Source: an uncultured Campylobacter sp. (GTDB lineage: Bacteria; Campylobacterota; Campylobacteria; Campylobacterales; Campylobacteraceae). From it: DNA of 56,447 nucleotides. The DNA lies in NCBI GenBank assembly GCA_900539505.1, contig UQCL01000006.1, forward strand, positions 1 to 56,447. The letters are read 5' to 3'. The translations under genes and the position numbers were made by a program. The notes below the pieces were generated by a model that did no database searches, was not told the origin of the DNA, and saw only the letters and a list, made by a program, of their open reading frames with translations. The first letter of the stretch is position 1. Each line of letters starts with the position of its first letter. Positions 24,486 through 32,757 of this stretch are shown in pieces.

Positions 24486-25652
24486 TTAGATGATTTTTGC
24501 GTTTTTGCTGAGCTGCTGTGAGCAAAGGACGAACTCGTCGCCCGCGGCAAGCTCGCCCAAGCTCACCGTTTTGCCGCCCTTTTGGATTTGAACGAGGTCT
24601 TTAGTGATCTCAAAAAATTTCGCCTTTTGCGCCAAAAGCTCATCCTTTGCACTTAGCGCGTGCTCTGCGGCGCTTAGCTTAGAGGCGATAAAATTTTTAA
24701 ATTTAAGTTCGAAATTTAAAAGCTTTGCAAGCGAGCCTGAAATTTTTGGCTCGATCGATTTTGATTTAAGCTCTAAAGCTGCGAGGCTAAGCACGTTTTG
24801 TGCGGATGAAATTTTATCTTTTATCAGCCTATCAAGTGCGTCGCTTACGCCGTCGAGGCTCTGAAAAATCGCGCAAATATCGGGCAGCAGATCGATCATC
24901 GCGGCGGTGGGCGTGAGGCTTCGATGATCGGCTACGAAATCGCTGATGCTAAAATCGATCTCGTGCCCGACCGCCGAGATGACGGGCGTTTTGGCCGCGT
25001 AGATCGCGCGAGCCAAGGCCTCGTCGTTGAAGCACCACAGATCCTCGCGCGAGCCGCCGCCGCGAGCGATTACGATCGCATCGTAGCCCTTTGCGTCGGC
25101 TACGCGCAATGCGCTTATGATCGAAGCAGGCGCGCTCTCGCCTTGCACTAGCGCGTTATACAGATCGATCTTGCAAAGCGCGAAGCGGTCCTGCGCCGTG
25201 CGAAGCATATCCGCCTGCGCCGCGGAGCCCGCGCTCGTGATGATCGCGATACTTTGGGCAAATTTAGGAAGCTGTTTTTTATGCGCGGCATCAAAAAGAC
25301 CCTCTTTGCTGAGCTTATCTTTTAGCGCGGCAAACGCCGCTTCCAGCTCGCCCTCGCCGCTTTTGCGGATGTTTGAGACCTGTATCTGATACGCGCCCGT
25401 GGGAGCGTATAGCGAGACCTTGCCGCTTACGATGAGCTTATCGCCGACGGCGGGGATAAAATTTATCCGCGCGGCGTTAAATTTAAACATCGCGCAATCG
25501 ATCGCCGCGCTCGCGTCTTTGATCGTAAAATACCAGTGCCCACTCGTGCTTTGAATTCTAAGCTTAGATATCTCGCCTTCGACTTCGACGAAACTAAAGC
25601 TCGTCTCCAAAAGCGCCTTGGCTTGAGCGTTTAGCTCGCTTACGCTAAGCAT
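24486..25652 (-). CDS. xseA: Exodeoxyribonuclease VII large subunit
   Basis: 388 residues, slightly short for the family (about 400-450), as in other campylobacters. The OB-fold is at the N-terminus (SVSELNAQAKALLETSF, GEISKLRIQSTSGHWYFTIKD) and the catalytic domain includes IAIITSAGSAAQADML, VIARGGGSREDLWCFNDE and SAVGHEIDFSISDFVAD. Degrades single-stranded DNA with the small subunit XseB, whose gene is not in the window. Overlaps ubiE by eight bases. Confidence 0.95.
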   Translation of the reverse strand: MLSVSELNAQAKALLETSFSFVEVEGEISKLRIQSTSGHWYFTIKDASAAIDCAMFKFNAARINFIPAVGDKLIVSGKVSLYAPTGAYQIQVSNIRKSGEGELEAAFAALKDKLSKEGLFDAAHKKQLPKFAQSIAIITSAGSAAQADMLRTAQDRFALCKIDLYNALVQGESAPASIISALRVADAKGYDAIVIARGGGSREDLWCFNDEALARAIYAAKTPVISAVGHEIDFSISDFVADHRSLTPTAAMIDLLPDICAIFQSLDGVSDALDRLIKDKISSAQNVLSLAALELKSKSIEPKISGSLAKLLNFELKFKNFIASKLSAAEHALSAKDELLAQKAKFFEITKDLVQIQKGGKTVSLGELAAGDEFVLCSQQLSKNAKII

Positions 25653-26373
25653 CGTCGCTCTTCCGTGCGATTTTCTCCGCTATGAAAAGCGTGCTGACGT
25701 CGAAGCTGAAGCCCTTTTGCACGCGCAACTCAAAGCCCGCGTTTTTGAGCTTTTCGCTAAAGCTAGCGGCGTCTAGGAAGCTGCCGATGGAGCTTGGCAG
25801 ATACTCGTAGGCTTCTTTGTTTTTTGAGATAAAGGCGCCGATTTTGGGTAAAATTTTACTCACGTAAAAATCTCTGATTTTAAACGCGAGCCCGCCGCTT
25901 GCGGCTTTGGTAAATTCCAAAACTACGAGCGAGCCGCCCGGTTTGATGATGCGATTAAACTCCGCAAGCGCCGCGTCCAGCTCCACGACGTTTCTTATGC
26001 CGTAGCTGATGCTTAAAATATCCACGCTCGCATCATCTAGCGTCGTGGCGCCCGCGGTTGCTTTGATAAACTCGCAGCCGGGAAATTTTTGCCTCGCTAC
26101 TTCGAGCATTCCTTCGCTGGGATCGATCCCCACGATCCGCTCGATCTGCACGTCGTGCTGTGCCGCGCCGTCGCGCCATGAGCTTATCATATCGCCCGTA
26201 CCGCACGCGACGTCGGCGATACTCACGAGCTTTCCTTTAAGCTTTTCAAGCGTCAGCCCGACCGCTTTTTTGCGCCACGAAACGTCCACGCCGAAGCTGA
26301 TGGCGCGGTTTGCCAGATCGTAGGTAGGCGCGATCTCATCGAACATCTTTATGATTTTTTCCTGTTTTTGCAC
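25645..26373 (-). CDS. ubiE: Demethylmenaquinone methyltransferase (UbiE/MenG)
   Basis: 242 residues. SAM motif IADVACGTGDMI at about 52-63 and the family segment MFDEIAPTYDLANRAISFG near the N-terminus, with SISYGIRNV and PGGSLVVLEFTK. Methylates demethylmenaquinone in the last step of menaquinone synthesis; campylobacters use menaquinone and methylmenaquinone. In the perR-CHAD-ubiE-xseA-serC string, as in C. jejuni, where the same ubiE-xseA-serC order occurs. Confidence 0.94.
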   Translation of the reverse strand: MQKQEKIIKMFDEIAPTYDLANRAISFGVDVSWRKKAVGLTLEKLKGKLVSIADVACGTGDMISSWRDGAAQHDVQIERIVGIDPSEGMLEVARQKFPGCEFIKATAGATTLDDASVDILSISYGIRNVVELDAALAEFNRIIKPGGSLVVLEFTKAASGGLAFKIRDFYVSKILPKIGAFISKNKEAYEYLPSSIGSFLDAASFSEKLKNAGFELRVQKGFSFDVSTLFIAEKIARKSDDA

Positions 26374-26382
26374 GGGCTTTCC

Positions 26383-27801
26383 TTATTCGTATGCTTTGAT
26401 TTTGCGCAGCGATCTTTTCAAAGCGCGCAAAAGAGGCTCTTTTTCATTTAAAATTTTTTCCTCCAGCTCGGCGCGGCGGTCGTTTAAGCGGGCGTCCAGA
26501 GCCAGCAGATATGCAAACGCGACGCCGCTTTTATCGCTTGCTTTTTGATAGATCGCGATAAAATTTTGCCACACGCTGATATCTTGCAGCGCGCCGAAAT
26601 CCTCGCAGGCGGCCTTGGCGCGTTTAAACAGCTCCCTGACGCAGCCTTCATCAAAGCTTCTTGCAAAAATCTCAAGCGCGTATCGCAGCCTCTTTAGCCC
26701 TATGCGCGCGTCGTGAAATGTCTGCAGCGATGAGCCTTGCTGTAAATTTTTTAGCTCCGCGCGCAAGCTTTTAATCAGCTTGCAGAGGCGGGCGGAGGCG
26801 AACTTTTTTGAAATTTTTTCATATTCGCTGCGCGCGTAGATGCCGTCCGCACCGCTTAAAAAGCCACTAATAGCGCCGCTTAAATCTGCAAATTCCGCGC
26901 TAGAAAGAAATTCTAAAATTTTATCCTCCGAGCGCTTTGCGATAAGATTTAGCTGCTGCAAAAAGCTTGCGGGCGCGTCGTCGGCTTTTAAAAACTCCGC
27001 AAAAACATGAAGGTCTCGCAGCTGATTGGTACGGCTCATAAATCCTGCGAGCAGTTTTAAAATTTCGCCCCTTTTTTCCGCCTCAAAAAGCGGCGCAGAT
27101 AGCTTCAAAACGGCTCTAAATTTGCGGATCTGCACGCGCAGCTCGTGAAGAGCTTCGGGGGCGAGGTTTTTTTGATACTCGCTTTTTGCGGCGCACGCCC
27201 TCGTCCACGCTAGCTCCAGCGTCAAGCGCGCGAGCTTAACGCTGTCCGCATAGGGCGGAGCGAAAAATTTAACTCGGCTAAATTTTTTAAAAACGCTGCG
27301 GGCGTGCGCGAAATCAAGCGAGCGCGGCGGTATGCCGTAACGCGCCAGATAGCGGCTTTTGTAGCGGTAATCGTCGGTGATCTCGCAAAAATCTGTGCTG
27401 CCGAAGGTTTTTACAAAATCAAAATTTGCGCTAGAGAGCTCGTCTTTAAATTTAGCCCGTAGCACCGCTAGCATATTTAGCTCGCCGCCGTAAAGCTCAA
27501 GCCAAAACTCCGCCTCGTCGTTAGCAAAGCCGTAGCGGTTTTTTTGCACGACGCGGGCAACCCTGCTTTTTAAAGCCTCTTTGAAATCATCTTTTGAAAT
27601 TTTAAAATTTAGAGTTTGTCTGTCGAGATCCTCTTTTTTGTGGTGCAAAGAGCACTCGTCGTTTTGGCGGATATAATAAATTTCGGGATAGAACGAAGTA
27701 TAAAACCAAGTGATCTTTACCTTGCGACATTTCAGCCCCGCACGCTCTAGCGTCCGCAGAATCGAATCGTCGCTCAATAAAAATTTACGCTTAGTTTGCA
27801 T
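26383..27801 (-). CDS. CHAD-domain protein with N-terminal CYTH-like region
   Basis: 472 residues. The C-terminal half is a CHAD domain, an alpha-helical histidine-rich fold that binds polyphosphate: HELRVQIRKFRAVLKLSAPLF and FHDARIGLKRLRYALEIFARSF are its two signature helices. The N-terminal 190 residues have CYTH-like features (FLLSDDSILRTLE, FYTSFYPEIYYIRQND) but the ExExK motif is not clear. The product is highly basic. Located between ubiE and perR. A role in polyphosphate granules is inferred from the family only. Confidence 0.8.
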   Translation of the reverse strand: MQTKRKFLLSDDSILRTLERAGLKCRKVKITWFYTSFYPEIYYIRQNDECSLHHKKEDLDRQTLNFKISKDDFKEALKSRVARVVQKNRYGFANDEAEFWLELYGGELNMLAVLRAKFKDELSSANFDFVKTFGSTDFCEITDDYRYKSRYLARYGIPPRSLDFAHARSVFKKFSRVKFFAPPYADSVKLARLTLELAWTRACAAKSEYQKNLAPEALHELRVQIRKFRAVLKLSAPLFEAEKRGEILKLLAGFMSRTNQLRDLHVFAEFLKADDAPASFLQQLNLIAKRSEDKILEFLSSAEFADLSGAISGFLSGADGIYARSEYEKISKKFASARLCKLIKSLRAELKNLQQGSSLQTFHDARIGLKRLRYALEIFARSFDEGCVRELFKRAKAACEDFGALQDISVWQNFIAIYQKASDKSGVAFAYLLALDARLNDRRAELEEKILNEKEPLLRALKRSLRKIKAYE

Positions 27802-27849
27802 ACCCGCTCCAAAAATAAAGTGGGTAATAATAGCAGAAAATTCTTTAAA

Positions 27850-28260
27850 CTATCTACACTTTTCGCAGTCTTCGACCGTAGCGGTGATATTTAGCTTGCG
27901 GATGAAATTGCCCGCTTTGCGCTCGATGTTTTTCAAAACGTCCTTATTAAAGGCATCATCCATGAAAAGATCCGTGACGTTACCACATTTTTCGCATACG
28001 ACGTGGATGTGCGGCATCTGATAAATGTCGTAGCGACTCTTTTTATTCGGCGCATTGACCTCGACTACGACGCCTTCGTCGAGCAAAGTGTTTAAATTTT
28101 TATAAACCGTCGCTAGCGAAATGGATGGATAGTCCTCCTTGATCCCCTCGTATAGGTCATCTATACTTGGATGTTCGTGGCGATCCAGCACCTTTAGGAT
28201 GCACAATCTTTGAGGAGTTGCTTTCAAACCGCAAGTTTTGAGTAGTTCTACGTGGCTCAT
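27850..28260 (-). CDS. perR: Fur-family regulator, probably PerR
   Basis: 136 residues. Winged helix with LKATPQRLCILKVLDRHEHPSIDDLY and SISLATVYKNLNTL, then the metal region HIHVVCEKCGN (Cys-x2-Cys zinc site, HxH) and a second pair DCEKC at the C-terminus. The sequence is close to C. jejuni PerR as I recall it, and it sits directly after dxs as in C. jejuni (dxs-perR). PerR represses peroxide defence with iron as cofactor and loses binding when a His is oxidised. A Fur or Zur role cannot be excluded. Confidence 0.8.
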   Translation of the reverse strand: MSHVELLKTCGLKATPQRLCILKVLDRHEHPSIDDLYEGIKEDYPSISLATVYKNLNTLLDEGVVVEVNAPNKKSRYDIYQMPHIHVVCEKCGNVTDLFMDDAFNKDVLKNIERKAGNFIRKLNITATVEDCEKCR

Positions 28261-28287
28261 TTTTGTCCTTCAAAAAATTTTAAAGTG

Positions 28288-28298
28288 ATATTATCAAA
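28288..28298 (-). promoter_or_regulatory. perR promoter, extended -10
   Basis: TTTGATAATAT on the minus strand, an extended -10 box, 28 bases upstream of the perR ATG. perR therefore can be expressed separately from dxs. Confidence 0.55.
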
Positions 28299-28313
28299 TT
28301 TTACTTTAAACAA

Positions 28314-28327
28314 AGTTGATATTAACT
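28314..28327 (-). promoter_or_regulatory. Possible autoregulatory site of perR
   Basis: Near-palindrome AGTTGATATTAACT, just upstream of the perR -10 box and overlapping the dxs stop. AT-rich inverted sites of this kind are typical of Fur/PerR operators. Not matched to a confirmed PerR box. Confidence 0.35.
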
Positions 28328-30158
28328 AATACTTTTTATCACTTAATATTCGCTCGGTTAGAGTTTGGATATCCAAGCCCAAGCTACGCTCCACGTCGGC
28401 GGTCTTGCCGTGCGGTAAAAAGATATCGGTAAACTCGAAGCTCACGATCTTTACGTCCGAAATTTCATTTTCTTGCAAAAATGCGCTTAAAATTTCACCT
28501 ACGCCGCCTTTTTTGGCATTGTCGCTAAAGACGTACCAAATTTTATCTTTGCGAGCCAAGCTTCGCAAAAACTCGGCGTCTAAAGGCTTTGCAAAGACTA
28601 GATCTACGACGTCCGCCTCGATCTGCCCTTCTAGCGCCTCAGCCGTTTTATACGCTCTGCCAGCGCCGTTTCCGTAGCCGATTAGCGCTACGCGCGCGCT
28701 ATCGCTGCGCTTTAAAAACACCGATTTTGCAAGCTCTACCGCAGACGCGCCGGTCTCGTCACAATCCAAAATGAAGCTTCCGCGCGGATAGCGGATCGCC
28801 AAAACCCCCTCGTGCGCGTAGGAGTACTCGATGATCCGTTTAAAGCTCGTCTCGTCCCGCGGCGCGCACATGCTGACGTTTGGGATAGCGTTTAAAAAAC
28901 TCACGTCAAAGACCCCCTCATGCGTCTCGCCGTCCTCGCCCACGATGCCCGCGCGATCCATCGCAAGGACTAAGCTTAAGTTCATAATCGCCGCGTCATG
29001 GACGATCTGATCGAAAGAGCGCTGCATGAAGGTCGAATATATCGTAACGTACGGCTTAAAACCCTCGCGCGCCATCGCGGCCATCGAGCTTAGCGCATGC
29101 GGTTCGGCGATCGCGACGTCCCAGAAGCGGTGGGGAAATTTCTCGATCAGTTTATCCATGCCGGTGCCGCTTGGCATCGCGGCGGTCACGCCCACGACGT
29201 TTTCATGCTTGGCGGCTAAATTTAAAAGCGCTTCGGCATAAATTTGCGTGGCGCTTTTGGCGGCGGATTTTTTCTTAAATTCTCCGCTTTGAATGTCGAA
29301 AGGCCCTACGCCGTGCCAGCTCTCCAAATAGCCCTCGGCCTTGTCGTAGCCCTTGCCTTTGATCGTTTGAGCGTGCACGACGACGGGCTTGCGCGCGCTT
29401 TTTGCCGTCTTTAGCGCCGATATGAGATCGGCTAGGTCGTGGCCGTCCACCGGGCCGATGTATTCGAGCCCTAGCTCCTCAAAATACATCCCCGGGATGA
29501 TGAGCTTTAAGGAATTTTCAAAGCGCTTTGCCATATATGTCGCGCTTTGCGGAGCGTGGGAGAGCAGCTCTCTTACGTGGGATTTAAATTTTTGATAGGT
29601 CTCGCCCGCCATCGCTTGGCTTAGGTACTTGCTAAAGGCGCCGATGGGCTTGCTGATACTCATTTTGTTGTCGTTTAGGATGATGATGCAGGGCAGGCGC
29701 AGATCGCCCAGCTCATTCATCGCCTCATAGGTCATACCGCCGCTCATCGAGCCGTCGCCGATGAGTACGACCGGCACGCGATTTTCGCGCTTTAGACTTA
29801 TCGCTTTTGCTGCGCCCACGGCTAAAGAGATCGAGGTTGAGGCGTGTCCTGCGACGAAGTAATCAAATTTACTCTCGCTAGGCTTCGTGTAGCCGCTGAT
29901 ACCGCCGAACTGCCTAAGCGAGCCGAACTCCTCCCAGCGATCCGTCAAAAGCTTGTGCGCGTAGCTTTGGTGGCTCACGTCGAAGATAAACGGATCGCTC
30001 TCGGCGTCAAATACGTAGTGCATCGCCACGATGAGTTCGACCGCGCCCATATTTGAGCTTAGATGGCCGCCGTTTTTGCTCACGACTTCGATGATGCGCG
30101 CTCTGATCTGCGTGCAGAGCTCTCGTAGCTCCTCTAGGCTTTTATTTTTAATATCCAC
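28326..30158 (-). CDS. dxs: 1-deoxy-D-xylulose-5-phosphate synthase
   Basis: 610 residues, normal length. Thiamine diphosphate motif GDGSMSGGMTYEAMN, DVSHQSYAHKLLTDR at about 59-73, AMDRAGIVGEDGETHEGVFD and IRYPRG. Makes the first committed intermediate of the non-mevalonate isoprenoid pathway. The start is a GTG at 30158, 11 bases inside hisC. In C. jejuni, fliF, fliG and fliH lie between hisC and dxs; here the genes are fused head to tail with overlap. Confidence 0.96.
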   Translation of the reverse strand: MDIKNKSLEELRELCTQIRARIIEVVSKNGGHLSSNMGAVELIVAMHYVFDAESDPFIFDVSHQSYAHKLLTDRWEEFGSLRQFGGISGYTKPSESKFDYFVAGHASTSISLAVGAAKAISLKRENRVPVVLIGDGSMSGGMTYEAMNELGDLRLPCIIILNDNKMSISKPIGAFSKYLSQAMAGETYQKFKSHVRELLSHAPQSATYMAKRFENSLKLIIPGMYFEELGLEYIGPVDGHDLADLISALKTAKSARKPVVVHAQTIKGKGYDKAEGYLESWHGVGPFDIQSGEFKKKSAAKSATQIYAEALLNLAAKHENVVGVTAAMPSGTGMDKLIEKFPHRFWDVAIAEPHALSSMAAMAREGFKPYVTIYSTFMQRSFDQIVHDAAIMNLSLVLAMDRAGIVGEDGETHEGVFDVSFLNAIPNVSMCAPRDETSFKRIIEYSYAHEGVLAIRYPRGSFILDCDETGASAVELAKSVFLKRSDSARVALIGYGNGAGRAYKTAEALEGQIEADVVDLVFAKPLDAEFLRSLARKDKIWYVFSDNAKKGGVGEILSAFLQENEISDVKIVSFEFTDIFLPHGKTADVERSLGLDIQTLTERILSDKKY

Positions 30159-31257
30159 TCAAAATCTCTCCCAAAGCGCCCAAGACGCGATCGTTTTGCT
30201 CAGGCGTGCCGATCGTGATACGCACGGCGTTTAGCCCGTAGCTTTTTAAATTTCTAATGATGATGCCGCGGCGCAGAAGCTTCTCGCAAAGCTCGCTACT
30301 ATCTAGCGGCGAGCTAAGTTTAAACGTGATGAAATTTGCATAGCTAGGGATAAATTCTAAATTTCGCTCGCGCGCAAAATCCTCGAAGCGGCTCATCTGC
30401 GCGGCGTTGTTTCGCAAGCTCTTTTGCACGAAAGCTTCGTCTTGCAGCGCCGCAATCGCCGCCGCGAGGCTAAGCGTCGTGATGTTAAAAGGCGGTCGCA
30501 GCTTATAAAGCGCGCTTATGATTACGCGCGGCGCGATACCGTAGCCTACGCGCATACCGCCCAGGCCGTAGACCTTCGAGAAGGTGCCTAGATAGAGCAC
30601 GTTTTTAAAATTCCCAATTAAAAATTTCGGATCGAGTTTTTTGCGTTCATCTTTAAACGCCGCAAATTCGTTGTACGCAGCATCAATCACCACAAGCGTG
30701 TCCTCATCCACGCTGCGAGCAAACTCATACACCGCCTCCGCATCCAAGCACTCGCCTAGCGGATTGTTCGGCACGCACAAAAAGATGACCGAAATTTCAT
30801 CTCTATGCGCGTTATAAATTTTTAAAAGCTCAGCTAGATCGTGCTCCTGCGCGCTCGTTTTGTAAACTTTAGCCTCGCAGTGGCTTGCGTAGATGCCGTA
30901 CATCGCAAAGGTAACGCCCACCTGCAGTATCGCGCGGCGCGAATTGAGCTTGGCGTGCAGCGCAAACTCGATGATCTGATCGCTGCCCGCGCCGATGATG
31001 ATATTTTGCGGCTCTACGCCGAATTTCGAGGCGAGCGCGCCCTTTAGCTCATACATCGAATCATCGGGATAAAGATGCGCACAGGCGGCGTTTTGCACGA
31101 TTGCCTCCTGCACCGCCTCGCTCGTGCCGAAGGGATTTTCGTTGCTGGCAAGCTTTAGCACGTCCTGCTTGCGGATACCAAACTCCCGCACCACAAGCTC
31201 GATCGGCTTGCCCGCTTCGTAATTGCTTAAATTTTCTACAAATTCATTAAATTTCAT
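30148..31257 (-). CDS. hisC: Histidinol-phosphate aminotransferase
   Basis: PLP aminotransferase of histidine synthesis, also able to act on aromatic amino acids in some species. 369 residues. KLASNENPFGTS near residue 37, NNPLGECLDAEAV, DAAYNEFA and the PLP lysine in GTFSKVYGLGGMRVGYG. Start at 31257: the ATG shares a base with the pheA stop (TGATG), after GGAGGGGAG. A longer frame to 31290 lies wholly inside pheA and is not used. Follows pheA as in C. jejuni. Confidence 0.95.
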   Translation of the reverse strand: MKFNEFVENLSNYEAGKPIELVVREFGIRKQDVLKLASNENPFGTSEAVQEAIVQNAACAHLYPDDSMYELKGALASKFGVEPQNIIIGAGSDQIIEFALHAKLNSRRAILQVGVTFAMYGIYASHCEAKVYKTSAQEHDLAELLKIYNAHRDEISVIFLCVPNNPLGECLDAEAVYEFARSVDEDTLVVIDAAYNEFAAFKDERKKLDPKFLIGNFKNVLYLGTFSKVYGLGGMRVGYGIAPRVIISALYKLRPPFNITTLSLAAAIAALQDEAFVQKSLRNNAAQMSRFEDFARERNLEFIPSYANFITFKLSSPLDSSELCEKLLRRGIIIRNLKSYGLNAVRITIGTPEQNDRVLGALGEILSGY

Positions 31258-32336
31258 CACTCCCCTCCGTTTATGTAACTTCCCAGCCATGTGATTTCGT
31301 GGCCGTTTTTCTGCGCGTTTTGCAGCACGCGCGCCACTCGCTCGTCGTCGATATGTCCCTCAAAATCGACATAAAAGACACATTTAAAATCCCTAAGCTT
31401 GACAGGGCGGCTTTCTAATTTGGTTAAATTTATCCCCTCGTTGCGAAACATCTGCAAAAAGTCCACGAGTCCGCCCGGACGGTCGTCTGTTTTGGCTAGG
31501 ATGCTCGTTTTGTTGCGGTCGCTCTTTTGGTTTTTAAAGTCGCTCAGCACGAAAAAGCGCGTGCGATTGGCGGAGTTGTCCTCGATCTTTTGAAACATCA
31601 TCGGCACGCCGTAAAGATCGGCGGCGATCTTGGAGCAGATCGCGGCGGAGTGCGGCGTAGCGGCTGCCATCTGCGCCGCAAGCGCAGTCGATTTGGTCGC
31701 GGTAAATTTAACTCCGCTAAGGCCGTGATCGTCTAGAAATTTAAGGCACTGATTATATCCTTGCGGATGCGAGAATATCTGATCTACTGTGCTTACGTCG
31801 TCGCAGTGGCTCGCAAAGCAGTGGTGGATATCCATATAAATTTCGGCGACGATCTTGACACCCTCGTATTTTCGCAAGCAATCAAGCGTCGCGCCTACCG
31901 CGCCTTCGGTGTTGTTTTCGATCGGCACGACGCCGTATTTGGCCTCGCCGCTATCAAGCTCCTTAAAAACCGCCTCGATGTTTGAGAGCGGCAGATAGGA
32001 GCTTACCGCGCCGAAGCGGCTCTTGGCGGCTTGGTGCGAATAGGTGCCGAAAGGCCCTAAAAACGCGACAATCTGCGGCTTTTCTAAATTTCGCGAAACC
32101 GAGAAAATTTCAAAAAATATCGCCTCGATCGCCTCTTTGCTTAAATTTCGCGCCTTTCCGCCGTCCAGCCTGCTGATGATCGAGCGCTCGCGCTCCGGGC
32201 GGTAGATCGCGCTGCCAGCGGTCTGCTTCAGCTCGCCGATCTTTTTAACAAACCCCATGCGCTCGTCGATAAGGCGCAAAATTTCATCATCCAGCCTGTC
32301 GATACAAACGCGCAGATCATCGATGTTTTGCATCAT
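31257..32336 (-). CDS. pheA: Chorismate mutase / prephenate dehydratase
   Basis: Bifunctional enzyme of phenylalanine synthesis, 359 residues. Chorismate mutase at about 1-90 (DDLRVCIDRLDDEILRLIDER), prephenate dehydratase at about 95-270 (FLGPFGTYSHQAAKSRFG, PIENNTEGAV, NRTRFFVLSD) and an ACT domain from 280 (GGLVDFLQMFRNEGINLTKLESRP) for feedback by phenylalanine. Overlaps the repeat-bearing ORF upstream by 20 bases, so translation may be coupled. Confidence 0.96.
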   Translation of the reverse strand: MMQNIDDLRVCIDRLDDEILRLIDERMGFVKKIGELKQTAGSAIYRPERERSIISRLDGGKARNLSKEAIEAIFFEIFSVSRNLEKPQIVAFLGPFGTYSHQAAKSRFGAVSSYLPLSNIEAVFKELDSGEAKYGVVPIENNTEGAVGATLDCLRKYEGVKIVAEIYMDIHHCFASHCDDVSTVDQIFSHPQGYNQCLKFLDDHGLSGVKFTATKSTALAAQMAAATPHSAAICSKIAADLYGVPMMFQKIEDNSANRTRFFVLSDFKNQKSDRNKTSILAKTDDRPGGLVDFLQMFRNEGINLTKLESRPVKLRDFKCVFYVDFEGHIDDERVARVLQNAQKNGHEITWLGSYINGGE

Positions 32337-32757
32337 AGCCCTCCTTTTGCACGCCCGCGAATTTCGGCGCGGATTTTAAAAATTTTATGCTGCCTCTTTT
32401 GCCGCACGCTTTGAAATTTTGACCGCGCGAACTTAAAATTTCATCGCTTGCAATTACTGCGCCGTAGCTTTCGCGCGCTAAGAAGGCACGATAAAATTCG
32501 TCGCGGCGGGATTTTAAATTTAAAGAGCCGCGATTAAAATTTAAAGCGGGGCTTTGTTTTGCCGTAAAATTTAGAGACGCATTTTGTTCGGATTTCAAAT
32601 TTAAAGCAGGGGCGCATCCTGGCTTGGAATTTAAAGCGGCGGTGCGTTTAAAATTTAAGACCGCGCTCGTTGCGGCATTGAAATTTAAAGCCGCTGCACG
32701 CTCGGATTTGAAATTTAAGATCGCGCCCCGTTTTGGACGGCTCGCCGCGCGGCTCAT
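32317..32757 (-). CDS. Repeat protein of RAATTY arrays between lysA and pheA
   Basis: 146 residues. Its start overlaps the lysA stop (ATGA) and its end overlaps pheA by 20 bases, so it is probably translated. The first half is a diverged repeat with 10-residue period, each beginning Leu-Asn-Phe/Leu (LNFKSERAAA, LNFNAATSAV, LNLKSEQNAS and so on, about eight units to residue 80). The rest (FYRAFLARESYGAVIASDE, GSIKFLKSAPKFAGVQKEGY) looks like a small ordinary protein with no family I recognise. In C. jejuni this slot holds a HAD-family gene (Cj0315); I see no HAD motif here. The repeat half would suit an insertion into a shorter original gene of about 65 codons. Confidence 0.6.
   Translation of the reverse strand: MSRAASRPKRGAILNFKSERAAALNFNAATSAVLNFKRTAALNSKPGCAPALNLKSEQNASLNFTAKQSPALNFNRGSLNLKSRRDEFYRAFLARESYGAVIASDEILSSRGQNFKACGKRGSIKFLKSAPKFAGVQKEGYDAKHR
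32516..32716 (-). repeat. Phased RAATTY array, mostly 30-bp spacing
   Basis: RAATTY words begin at 32516, 32537, 32567, 32597, 32627, 32651, 32681 and 32711. Five of the seven spacings are exactly 30 and the others 21 and 24; all are multiples of three. Sequence between words is diverged. A further word lies at 32494. It encodes the Leu-Asn-Phe repeats of the 32317-32757 ORF. Confidence 0.92.

Noticed and set aside
32516..32716. CRISPR-like array
   Set aside because: The conserved part is only six to nine bases and units vary (21, 24, 30 bases); no true direct repeats, leader or cas genes, and it lies in a coding frame.
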